A stretch of DNA of 10,880 bases from Variovorax sp. GTDB taxonomy: Bacteria > Pseudomonadota > Gammaproteobacteria > Burkholderiales > Burkholderiaceae_C. A program made the position numbers and the translations under genes. Of the stretch, positions 1 through 6,728 are shown in pieces. A model generated the notes under the pieces. That model was given only the letters and a program-made list of their open reading frames with translations. It did no database searches and was not told where the DNA came from. The stretch covers positions 1-10,880 of the forward strand of contig JAQGLP010000157.1 in the NCBI GenBank assembly GCA_028292835.1. Direction: 5' to 3'. Positions within the stretch are counted from its first letter, which is position 1; the number at the start of each line of letters is the position of its first letter.

Positions 1-1
1 C

Positions 2-274
2 GGACGGTCGCTGAACGCCAATTTCGTCGACTACAAGATGCCGCTGTCCATGGACATGCCGCCGATCCGCACCGTGATCCTGGAGACGGCGCCCGACCCT
101 GGCGGGCCGTTCGGAGCCAAGGGCGTCGGCGAGGACCCGATCGTCGCGATCGGCCCGGCGATCGCCAACGCGATCTACGACGCGATCGGCGTACGCTTTC
201 GCCACTACCCGATCAAGCCCGAGCAGGTGCTGCAGGGCCTGGCCGCACAACAAACCCCAAGGAGCGCCTCATGA
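2..274 (+). CDS. Xanthine dehydrogenase-family molybdenum hydroxylase, molybdopterin-binding large subunit (C-terminal fragment)
   Basis: This is the last 90 residues of a gene that begins left of the window, readable in frame from base 2 to a TGA at 272-274. It contains GPFGAKGVGEDP, the C-terminal signature of the xanthine dehydrogenase/aldehyde oxidase/CO dehydrogenase large subunit. In this family the Glu of the G-x-GE end (codon at 131-133) is the catalytic base next to the Mo-pterin cofactor. The following stretch, AIANAIYDAIGVRF, is the usual final helix. Such enzymes hydroxylate electron-poor carbons of N-heterocycles (purines, pterins, nicotinate, quinolines) using water as oxygen source, usually with FAD and 2Fe-2S subunits encoded beside them; those are not visible here. 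The stop overlaps the next start as ATGA, so this enzyme is co-expressed with the GTPase and transporter that follow. The exact substrate cannot be read from this fragment. Confidence 0.9.
   Translation, partial: GRSLNANFVDYKMPLSMDMPPIRTVILETAPDPGGPFGAKGVGEDPIVAIGPAIANAIYDAIGVRFRHYPIKPEQVLQGLAAQQTPRSAS
259..264 (+). promoter_or_regulatory. Shine-Dalgarno site for the CobW-family gene
   Basis: AAGGAG lies six bases before the ATG at 271, inside the end of the upstream coding region. It fixes the start at the ATGA overlap. Confidence 0.7.
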
Positions 275-1362
275 GATTCCCCAATGCCGCCGACAACCCG
301 ACGGCTGCCGCAACGCCCGCCGACCGCCCGCCGGTGCCCGTGACGATCCTGACGGGCTTTCTCGGCTCGGGCAAGACCACGCTGCTCAACCACATCCTGA
401 CGAAGCAGCACGGCTTGCGCATCGCCGTCATCGAGAACGAGTTCGGCGAGGTCGATGTCGATTCCGACCTGGTCATGACCTCGGAAGAAAAAATCTTCCA
501 GATGACCAACGGCTGCATCTGTTGCGTGGTCGATGTCCGCACCGACCTCGTCGACATCCTGCAGAAGCTGCTGGCGCGCCCCGAGCCGTTCGACCACATC
601 CTGGTCGAAACCAGCGGGCTGGCCGACCCGACGCCGGTGGCCGCGACCTTCTTCATGGACAACGAGGTGGCGCGCCAAGTGCGCCTGGACGGCATCGTGA
701 CACTGATCGACGCGCTCCACATCGAAGGTCATCTCGACGATCCGCAACTGCGCGAGCACGACAACCAGGCCGTCGACCAGATCCTGGCCGCCGACCGGAT
801 CGTTCTCAACAAGACCGACCTCGTCGATGAAGCGACGCTGGCCCGGGTCGAGCAGCGCCTCCGCAAGATCAACGAGAGCGCGCCGGTTCTTCGCTCCAAC
901 CATGCGCAGGTCGACCTGACGCGCATCCTGAGCGTCGGCGGCTTCGCGCCAGCGGCGCAGTTGGTCGACGACATCGACTTCTTCGGCGACCCTTCGCAAA
1001 TACAGGGGCACGCGCACGATCCGTCGGTGGGCTCGGTTTCGTTGATCTTCGACGCGCCCTTCGATCGGCAACGCCTCGATGCGTACCTGGACGAACTCCT
1101 GGCCGCCCAGGGCGACGACATCTTTCGCCTCAAGGGCATCCTGGCCATCGCGGGCGACGATCGCCGGCACGTGCTGCAGGGGGTGCACCGGATTCTCGAC
1201 CTGCGGCCAGCCGATGGCTGGGGCGCCACCCGGCCTTCGAGCAAGCTGGTCTTTATCGGCCGCCAGCTCGACCCGCTGGCGCTTCGCATCGGACTTGCGC
1301 AGTGCCACGCCCGCCAGGCCGACACGGCGCCGCGGCGCGTGGCCGAGCCGGCGCTGTCCTGA
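271..1362 (+). CDS. COG0523/CobW-family GTP-binding metallochaperone
   Basis: A 363-residue G3E-family GTPase. Visible motifs are the Walker A/P-loop GFLGSGKTT (residues 29-37), ENEFGE (55-60), the family-defining metal-binding CxCC in NGCICC (80-85), ETSG (113-116), and the guanine-specificity motif NKTD (180-183). A CobW C-terminal-like domain follows at about 255-350. Length is normal for the family. Members deliver or insert metals (Zn in ZNG1/ZigA/YeiR types, Co in CobW, Fe in nitrile hydratase activators) using GTP; histidines are sparse here apart from GHAHD (246-250). The ATG overlaps the preceding stop (ATGA), with AAGGAG six bases upstream, so translation is coupled to the molybdenum hydroxylase gene. 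I infer a chaperone dedicated to a metalloenzyme of this cluster, most plausibly the Zn/Fe-type aminohydrolase or the ACMSD-like enzymes, but its client is not shown by sequence. No cobalamin genes are nearby to support a CobW role. Confidence 0.92.
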   Translation: MRFPNAADNPTAAATPADRPPVPVTILTGFLGSGKTTLLNHILTKQHGLRIAVIENEFGEVDVDSDLVMTSEEKIFQMTNGCICCVVDVRTDLVDILQKLLARPEPFDHILVETSGLADPTPVAATFFMDNEVARQVRLDGIVTLIDALHIEGHLDDPQLREHDNQAVDQILAADRIVLNKTDLVDEATLARVEQRLRKINESAPVLRSNHAQVDLTRILSVGGFAPAAQLVDDIDFFGDPSQIQGHAHDPSVGSVSLIFDAPFDRQRLDAYLDELLAAQGDDIFRLKGILAIAGDDRRHVLQGVHRILDLRPADGWGATRPSSKLVFIGRQLDPLALRIGLAQCHARQADTAPRRVAEPALS

Positions 1363-1382
1363 CACCACGACCGGGCGGCACC

Positions 1383-3008
1383 ATGATGCAGCTGAGCGAT
1401 CGAAAGCAGGTGCCGCAACTCGAGTTGCACGGCATTCGCAAGACCTACGGCGCCGTGGTGGCCAACGACGCGATCGATCTCGCCGTGGAGCCGGGCGAGA
1501 TCCATGCGGTGCTCGGCGAGAACGGCGCCGGCAAGTCCACCCTGATGAAGATCATCTACGGCGTGACGCAGCCCAGCGCGGGCGAAATGCGCTGGTGCGG
1601 CGAACGCGTCGAGGTGGCGAGCCCGCGCCAGGCGCGCAGCCTGGGCATCGGCATGGTGTTCCAGCACTTCGCCCTGTTCGAGACGCTGACCGTGGTCCAG
1701 AACGTGGCGCTCGCGCTGCCGGGCCGGCCCGACCTCGACGACCTGGCGAGCCGCATCGACGCGGTGTCGCGCCGCTACGGCCTGCCGACCGACCCGCGGC
1801 GCCTGGTGCATGCCCTGTCGGTCGGCGAACGCCAGCGCGTCGAGATCATCCGGTGCCTGCTGCAGAACCCGCGCCTGCTCATCATGGACGAGCCCACCTC
1901 GGTGCTCACGCCCCAGGCGGTGAAGAAGCTCTTCGAGACCTTGCGCCAGCTGGCCGCCGAGGGCTGCAGCATCCTCTACATCAGCCACAAGCTCGATGAG
2001 ATTCAGGCGCTGTGCCACACCGCGACCGTGCTGCGCAACGGCCGCGTCACGGGCCGTTGCCGCCCGCAGGAGGAAACCCCGGGCTCGATGGCGCGGCTGA
2101 TGATCGGCAAGGACCTTCCCGTGTGCCAACGCGTCCCGTCCGCGGCGACCGGTGAAGTGCGCCTGCAGGTCAACGCGTTGACGCAGCCGGCCCGCGATCC
2201 GTTCGGCGTCGATCTGAAGGACATTTGCCTGGACGTGCGCGCCGGCGAGATCGTCGGCGTCGCGGGCGTCTCGGGCAACGGACAGCAAGAGCTGCTGTGG
2301 GCCCTGTCGGGCGAGACGCCGATCTCCGCCGCGGAGCCGGTGCGCATCTGCGGTGTCGCCGCAGGGCGTTTCGGGGCCGCCGAGCGCCGGCGCCTGGGCC
2401 TGGGCTTCGTGCCCGAGGAGCGTCTCGGCCGCGGCGCGGTCCCGCAGATGTCGCTGGCGTCGAACGCGTTGCTGACGGCGCACGGCCGCGGCCTGGTGCG
2501 TCACGGTCTGGTCCGCGCGGCGGCGGTGCGCGAATTCGCCGAGCGCTGCATCGCCGGCTACAAGGTCAAGTGCAGCGGCGCGGACGCGCCGGCGCAGTCG
2601 CTCTCCGGCGGCAACCTGCAGAAGTTCATCGTGGGGCGCGAGATCATGCAGGCGCCCCGGCTGCTGGTCGTCGCGCAGCCGACCTGGGGCGTGGACGTGG
2701 GGGCGGCCGCGTTCATCCGCCAGACGTTGATCGATCTGCGCGACGCCGGCACCGCGGTGCTCGTGATCTCGGAGGAACTCGACGAACTGTTCGAGGTCTG
2801 CGACCGGCTGGCGGTGATCGCCGGCGGCCGCCTGTCGCCCGCCGTGCCGGCGCGCGACCTCAGCGTCGAGAAGATCGGGGTCTGGATGAGTGGCCTGTGG
2901 CCCGGCGCACCCGCGGCCGCGCCGGGCGGCGCCCCGAATGTCGCGCGCGTCGCGGCTTTCGACCACGCAGCGGCAGACGAGGAGGTTCCCCATGTGGCCC
3001 AGGCTTGA
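1383..3008 (+). CDS. BMP-type ABC importer, fused double ATP-binding protein
   Basis: A 541-residue cytoplasmic ATPase with two tandem ABC domains, as in sugar/nucleoside importers (RbsA, NupO/YufO type). Domain 1 is complete: Walker A GENGAGKST (45-53), Q-loop Q94, signature LSVGERQ (145-151), Walker B LLIMDE (165-170), switch His202. Domain 2 is degenerate in the way usual for this family: the P-loop reads GVSGNGQQ (295-302), with Gln for the Walker Lys; the signature LSGGN is at 407-411; the Walker B region reads AQPTWGVDVG (431-440), lacking the catalytic Glu. ATP hydrolysis is thus expected at one composite site. I chose the ATG at 1383 (or 1386) because the first conserved strand begins right after it; the reading frame is open further upstream into the previous gene, and the Shine-Dalgarno match is poor. 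There is a 20-base gap after the GTPase gene, and a 17-base overlap with the first permease. An Ala/Pro-rich tail (about 505-541) lies beyond the conserved domain. Confidence 0.93.
   Translation: MMQLSDRKQVPQLELHGIRKTYGAVVANDAIDLAVEPGEIHAVLGENGAGKSTLMKIIYGVTQPSAGEMRWCGERVEVASPRQARSLGIGMVFQHFALFETLTVVQNVALALPGRPDLDDLASRIDAVSRRYGLPTDPRRLVHALSVGERQRVEIIRCLLQNPRLLIMDEPTSVLTPQAVKKLFETLRQLAAEGCSILYISHKLDEIQALCHTATVLRNGRVTGRCRPQEETPGSMARLMIGKDLPVCQRVPSAATGEVRLQVNALTQPARDPFGVDLKDICLDVRAGEIVGVAGVSGNGQQELLWALSGETPISAAEPVRICGVAAGRFGAAERRRLGLGFVPEERLGRGAVPQMSLASNALLTAHGRGLVRHGLVRAAAVREFAERCIAGYKVKCSGADAPAQSLSGGNLQKFIVGREIMQAPRLLVVAQPTWGVDVGAAAFIRQTLIDLRDAGTAVLVISEELDELFEVCDRLAVIAGGRLSPAVPARDLSVEKIGVWMSGLWPGAPAAAPGGAPNVARVAAFDHAAADEEVPHVAQA
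2981..2985 (+). promoter_or_regulatory. Shine-Dalgarno site for the first permease
   Basis: GGAGG stands six bases before the ATG at 2992, inside the end of the ATPase gene. It selects this start over the in-frame ATG at 2890, which has no such site. Confidence 0.75.
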
Positions 3009-4086
3009 ACGGCGCGCCGTGACGTCGCCGACGATGCGCTATCTGGCGCCGCTCATCGCCGTGAGCCTGACGATCGTCGGCGGCCTGGTGATTTTCGGGC
3101 TGCTCGGCAAGAACCCGGGCGAGGCCTTCAAGGTCTTCTTCCTCAACCCGGTGAGCGACTTGTACGGCCTGTCCGAGCTGCTGCTGAAGGCCACGCCGCT
3201 CATGCTGATCGCGGTCGGCCTTGCGGTGGGCTACCGGGCCAACGTGTGGAACATCGGCGCCGAGGGCCAGTTCATCGTCGGCGCCCTCTTCGCCAGCGGT
3301 GTCGCGCTGCACCTGCCCGAGTCGGCAAGCCGTGTCTGGGCGCTGCCGGCGATGGTGCTGGCGGGTGCCGTCGGCGGCGGACTCTGGGCGGCGATCCCGG
3401 CGTTCTTGCGCACCCGCTTTCGCACCAACGAGATCCTGGTGTCGCTGATGCTCGTCTACATCGCGCAATTCATCGCATCGTGGCTGGTCTATGGACCGTG
3501 GAAGGACCCGCAGGGCTTCAACTTCCCTCAGACACGTCTCTTCCCGGATGCTGCGTTGTGGCCGATCCTCGTCACTGGCACGCGCCTGAACGCGGCCTTC
3601 CTGATGGCGCTGGCGACATTGCTCGGCGCCTATGTCTTCCTGCAGCACAGCTTCCGCGGCTTTCAGATGCAGGTGGCCGGCCAGGCGGAGCAGGCCGCCC
3701 GCTATGCCGGCTTCTCGGCGGGGCGCACGGTGTGGGCCGGCCTGCTTGCCGGCGGCACGCTTGCCGGCGTGGCGGGCATGAGCGAGGTGGCCGGGCCGAT
3801 GGGCCAGCTGACGACGCAGATATCGACCAACTACGGCTTCGCCGCGATCATCGTCGCCTTCGTCGGACGGCTGCACCCGCTGGGCATCTTCTTCGCGAGC
3901 CTGCTGATGGCACTGCTCTACCTGGGCGGCGAGCAGGCCCAGCAGTACCTGAACCTGCCGGCGTCGATCTCGAACGTGTTTCAGGGCATGCTGCTGTTTT
4001 TCCTGCTCGCGGCCGACCTGTTCATCGCCTACCGGCTGCGCTGGCCGGCACTTTCCTTCGGGAGGCGCACATGGATGCCACGCTGA
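2992..4086 (+). CDS. BMP-type ABC importer, permease 1 (BPD_transp_2 family)
   Basis: A 364-residue inner-membrane permease of the branched-chain amino acid/ribose/nucleoside type. Hydrophobic segments are visible at about residues 17-38, 58-80, 93-108, 115-138, 146-167, 200-218, 245-262, 284-310 and 329-346. The motif WNIGAEGQ (86-93) is characteristic of permeases paired with BMP-family binding proteins. The cytoplasmic loop at about 220-241 (FRGFQMQVAG then AARYAGF) corresponds to the coupling region that contacts the ATPase. It forms a heterodimer with the next gene product. The start overlaps the ATPase gene by 17 bases and the end overlaps the next permease by 16, which indicates translational coupling. 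This subfamily is annotated for nucleosides and nucleobases in characterised cases; the cargo here is inferred only from context. Confidence 0.92.
   Translation: MWPRLERRAVTSPTMRYLAPLIAVSLTIVGGLVIFGLLGKNPGEAFKVFFLNPVSDLYGLSELLLKATPLMLIAVGLAVGYRANVWNIGAEGQFIVGALFASGVALHLPESASRVWALPAMVLAGAVGGGLWAAIPAFLRTRFRTNEILVSLMLVYIAQFIASWLVYGPWKDPQGFNFPQTRLFPDAALWPILVTGTRLNAAFLMALATLLGAYVFLQHSFRGFQMQVAGQAEQAARYAGFSAGRTVWAGLLAGGTLAGVAGMSEVAGPMGQLTTQISTNYGFAAIIVAFVGRLHPLGIFFASLLMALLYLGGEQAQQYLNLPASISNVFQGMLLFFLLAADLFIAYRLRWPALSFGRRTWMPR
4061..4065 (+). promoter_or_regulatory. Shine-Dalgarno site for the second permease
   Basis: GGAGG lies five bases before the ATG at 4071, within the end of permease 1. It supports this start against a much longer in-frame opening that reads through the permease 1 gene. 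Confidence 0.75.
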
Positions 4087-5003
4087 TCGCCTCGATCCTC
4101 GCCGCGACGCTGGTCGCCGGCACGCCGCTCGTCATCGTCGCCCTGGGCGAGCTCGTCACCGAACGCTCGGGCGTGCTGAACCTCGGCGCCGAGGGGATGA
4201 TGGCGGTCGGGGCGCTCAGCGCCTTCATCGTCAACCAGGGCACCGGCAGCCCGGCCCTTGCGGTCCTGGCCGGCATGGCGGCCGGCGTCCTGATGTCGCT
4301 GCTGTTCGGCTACCTGACCTTGACGATGCTCGCCAACCAGGTCGCCTCGGGCCTGGCGCTGTCGATTTTCGGCGTCGGCCTGTCGGCCTTCGTCGGCAAG
4401 GCGTACGAATCCGCTTCGATGCCGATGGTGGCGCCGATGCGCATCCCGCTGCTGGCCGACATTCCGCTCATCGGCGCGGCCTTGTTCAACCAGCAGTCGC
4501 TGGTCTACTTTTCCTGGGCGCTGGTCGCGGCGGTGGCATGGTTCCTCTACCGCAGCCGCGCCGGCCTGGTGTTGCGCGCGGTCGGCGAATCGCCCGCGTC
4601 GGCGCATGCGGTCGGCCATGCGGTGATCCCGATCCGCTACCTGGCCGTGGCCTTCGGCGGGGCCATGGCGGGCGTCGGCGGGGCCTTCCTGTCGGTCTAC
4701 TACACGCCGCTGTGGTCGCAGGGCATGGTGGCGGGGCGCGGCTGGATCGCGCTGGCGCTGGTGGTGTTCGCCACCTGGCGCCCCATCCGCGTGGTGCTCG
4801 GCGCCTATCTTTTCGGCGGCGTGATGATCTCGCAGCTCTTCGTGCAGGGCCTGGGGCTCAAGCTCGATGTGCCGGCGCAGCTGCTCTCCGCCCTTCCCTA
4901 TGCCGCCACGATCGTGGTCCTGGTGCTCATTTCCCGCAACGCCAGCTCGGTCCGGCTGCACTCCCCCGTTTCGCTCGGCCTGCCCTTCCGGGCCGACGCC
5001 TGA
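4071..5003 (+). CDS. BMP-type ABC importer, permease 2 (BPD_transp_2 family)
   Basis: A 310-residue inner-membrane permease, the shorter partner usual for this transporter class. The conserved NLGAEGMM (37-44) matches the NIGAEGQ element of permease 1. The coupling loop is at about 161-183 (RAGLVLRAVGE followed by an Ala/His-rich stretch). Hydrophobic segments are visible at about 5-28, 38-55, 60-84, 88-108, 142-160, 188-211, 224-236, 240-262 and 268-288. No further catalytic motif is expected. The start overlaps permease 1 by 16 bases, and the stop is followed after 34 bases by the binding-protein gene. ATPase, two unequal permeases and a BMP-family binding protein together make a complete importer. 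Confidence 0.92.
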   Translation: MDATLIASILAATLVAGTPLVIVALGELVTERSGVLNLGAEGMMAVGALSAFIVNQGTGSPALAVLAGMAAGVLMSLLFGYLTLTMLANQVASGLALSIFGVGLSAFVGKAYESASMPMVAPMRIPLLADIPLIGAALFNQQSLVYFSWALVAAVAWFLYRSRAGLVLRAVGESPASAHAVGHAVIPIRYLAVAFGGAMAGVGGAFLSVYYTPLWSQGMVAGRGWIALALVVFATWRPIRVVLGAYLFGGVMISQLFVQGLGLKLDVPAQLLSALPYAATIVVLVLISRNASSVRLHSPVSLGLPFRADA

Positions 5004-5023
5004 TCCGCCGCCACTCAACCCCC

Positions 5024-5028
5024 AGGAG
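5024..5028 (+). promoter_or_regulatory. Shine-Dalgarno site for the BMP binding protein
   Basis: AGGAG lies nine bases before the ATG at 5038, in the 34-base gap after permease 2. The start is also fixed by the signal peptide that follows it immediately. Confidence 0.7.
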
Positions 5029-5037
5029 ACCCTCGCC

Positions 5038-6132
5038 ATGACACGCCAATACCGCCGCACGCTCGTACGGCTCGCTACGGGCTTCGCCACCGTGTTCGGC
5101 CTGGCCGCCGCGGCACAGGCGGCGGACCCGCTCAAGGTCTGTTTCCTGTACTCCAACCCGATCGGCGAGAGCGGCTGGACCTACCAGCACGAGCTGGCCC
5201 GCAAGGAACTTGTGGCCGCGCTCGGCGACAAGATCACGACCAAGTACGTCGAGAACATCGCCGAAGGCCCCGACGCCGAACGCGTGATCCGCAACTTCGT
5301 GCAGGAAGGCTGCAAGCTCGTCTTCACGCCCTCGTTCGGCTTCATGGAGCCCACGCTGAAGGTCGCACGCACCGCGCCGAACGTGATCTTCATGAACGGC
5401 AGCGGGTACAAGACCACGCCGAACGTGGGCGCCTACAACGCGCGTTACTACGAGGCCCGCTACATCGAGGGCGTGATCGCCGGGACGATGAGCAAGAGCG
5501 GCGTGGTCGGCTACGTCGGCGCGTTCCCGATCCCCGAGGTGCTGCAGGGCGTGAATGCGTTCACCCTGGGGCTTCGCAGCGTCAAGCCGCAGGCGCAGGT
5601 GAAGCTGATCTGGGTCAACTCCTGGTACGACCCCGGCAAGGAGCGCGACGCCGCGAATGCACTGCTCAAGCTCGGTGTCGATACCCTGGCCTATGCCACC
5701 TCGGGCGTGGCCATCGTCGCCACTGGCGAGGAAAAGGGCGTCTACACGCTGGGCTACTACTCCGACATGTCCAAGTTCGGCCCCAAGACCAACCTCAGCT
5801 CGGTGGTGCAGACCTGGGGTCCCTACTACATCAAGGTGGTCGAGGACGTGCTGGCCGGGCGCTGGAAGTCCGACAACACGGTGGGCGGCCTGAAGGAGGG
5901 AATGATCCGCATGGCGCCGCTCAACGCCGCGGTCCCGGCCTACCTGCACGAGAAGGTGGCGGGGCTGGAGCGCGACATCGCGTCCGGCAAGGTGAACGTC
6001 TTCACCGGCCCGGTCGTCGATCAGGACGGCAAGGAGCGCGTGGCCGCCGGCCAGGCGATGGCCCCGGCCGACCTGGACCGCATGAACTACCTGGTGAAGG
6101 GCGTGGACGGCATGCTGCCGAAGAGCCAGTGA
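5038..6132 (+). CDS. BMP-family (BmpA/Med type) periplasmic substrate-binding protein
   Basis: A 364-residue exported binding protein. The N-terminus is a Sec signal peptide: a basic start (MTRQYRRTLVR), a hydrophobic core, and an AQA-A cleavage site at about residue 28. There is no lipobox Cys, so it should be a soluble periplasmic protein rather than a lipoprotein like BmpA/TmpC of Gram-positives and spirochaetes. The mature protein shows the BMP fold pattern: the first strand VCFLYSNPIGESGWTY (34-49), NFVQEGCKLVFTPSFG (86-101), and the conserved hinge-side block around ARYIEGVIAGTMSKSG then GYVGAFPIPEV (140-169). Characterised BMP-family proteins bind nucleosides or nucleobases through aromatic stacking. 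Several Trp/Tyr/Phe residues lie in matching regions (W47, Y49, F100, the NSWY segment near 184-187), but which of them line the pocket cannot be judged here. The stop overlaps the next start as GTGA. I infer an N-heterocycle ligand. Confidence 0.9.
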   Translation: MTRQYRRTLVRLATGFATVFGLAAAAQAADPLKVCFLYSNPIGESGWTYQHELARKELVAALGDKITTKYVENIAEGPDAERVIRNFVQEGCKLVFTPSFGFMEPTLKVARTAPNVIFMNGSGYKTTPNVGAYNARYYEARYIEGVIAGTMSKSGVVGYVGAFPIPEVLQGVNAFTLGLRSVKPQAQVKLIWVNSWYDPGKERDAANALLKLGVDTLAYATSGVAIVATGEEKGVYTLGYYSDMSKFGPKTNLSSVVQTWGPYYIKVVEDVLAGRWKSDNTVGGLKEGMIRMAPLNAAVPAYLHEKVAGLERDIASGKVNVFTGPVVDQDGKERVAAGQAMAPADLDRMNYLVKGVDGMLPKSQ

Positions 6133-6728
6133 CAGCCACCTCGCCGCGCCGCCTGATCGTCGGCATCAGCGGCGCCTCCGGCTTCGTCTATGGCGCGCGG
6201 CTGCTGCAGCTGCTGCGCCGGATGGAGGTCGAGAGCCATCTGATCGTCAGCAAGTCGGCGCAGGTGACCATGGCCTACGAGACCGACCTGAAGCTCCACG
6301 ACGTGATCGCGCTGGCCGACCACCACCATCGCAGCGACGACCTCGCCGCCTGCATCTCCAGCGGCTCCTACCGCACGCTCGGCATGATCGTCGCACCGTG
6401 TTCGATGAAGACGCTGGCCGAGATCGCGACAGGCAGTTCGTCGACCCTGCTGACGCGCGCCGCCGACGTGGTGCTGAAGGAGCGCAAGCGGCTGGTGCTG
6501 ATGGTGCGCGAGACGCCGCTGACGCTCGCGCACCTGCGCAACATGCTCGCCGCCACCGAGATGGGGGCGATCATCGCACCGCCGGTCCCGGCCTTCTACG
6601 CGCGGCCGGCGACGCTCGACGACATGGTCGATCACACGCTCGGCCGTGTGCTCGACATGTTCGATCTGGAGGCCGGCACGGTGACGCGCTGGTCCGGCAG
6701 CACCCCGTCCAAGGAAACCCCCCGATGA
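6129..6728 (+). CDS. ubiX: UbiX-family flavin prenyltransferase
   Basis: A 199-residue protein of normal UbiX length. It attaches a dimethylallyl unit to FMN to make prenylated FMN, the cofactor of UbiD-type decarboxylases. Motifs are the FMN-binding GISGASG (12-18), APCSMKTLAEIATG (89-102), the block RAADVVLKERKRLVL (110-124) leading to RETP (127-130), and AIIAPPVPAFYARP (147-160), all diagnostic of the family. I chose the GTG at 6129 because the first internal Met (residue 32) lies after the GISGASG loop and so cannot be the start. The GTGA overlap with the binding-protein stop implies coupled translation; only a weak GAAGAG sits just upstream. No ubiquinone genes are nearby, and a UbiD-family decarboxylase is encoded on the opposite strand about 1.5 kb away. 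It therefore probably supplies cofactor to a catabolic decarboxylase (as in the VdcB/EcdB pairs) rather than serving ubiquinone synthesis. Confidence 0.93.
   Translation: MTATSPRRLIVGISGASGFVYGARLLQLLRRMEVESHLIVSKSAQVTMAYETDLKLHDVIALADHHHRSDDLAACISSGSYRTLGMIVAPCSMKTLAEIATGSSSTLLTRAADVVLKERKRLVLMVRETPLTLAHLRNMLAATEMGAIIAPPVPAFYARPATLDDMVDHTLGRVLDMFDLEAGTVTRWSGSTPSKETPR

Noticed and set aside
271..1362. GTPase as a CobW cobalamin biosynthesis protein
   Set aside because: No cobalamin genes are in view. The CxCC GTPase family is broad, so only the general metallochaperone call is supported.
205..2993. Very long reverse-strand open frames opposite the GTPase and ATPase genes (387 and 754 codons)
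   Set aside because: They lie antisense to genes with clear catalytic motifs, are Arg/Ala/His/Asp-rich with no recognisable domain, and are the expected by-product of G/C-biased third positions.
4029..5949. Reverse-strand open frames of 375 and 340 codons opposite permease 2 and the binding protein
   Set aside because: Composition is typical of shadow frames (long runs of Arg, Gly, His, Asp), without hydrophobic core patterns or motifs; the forward genes explain the coding signal.
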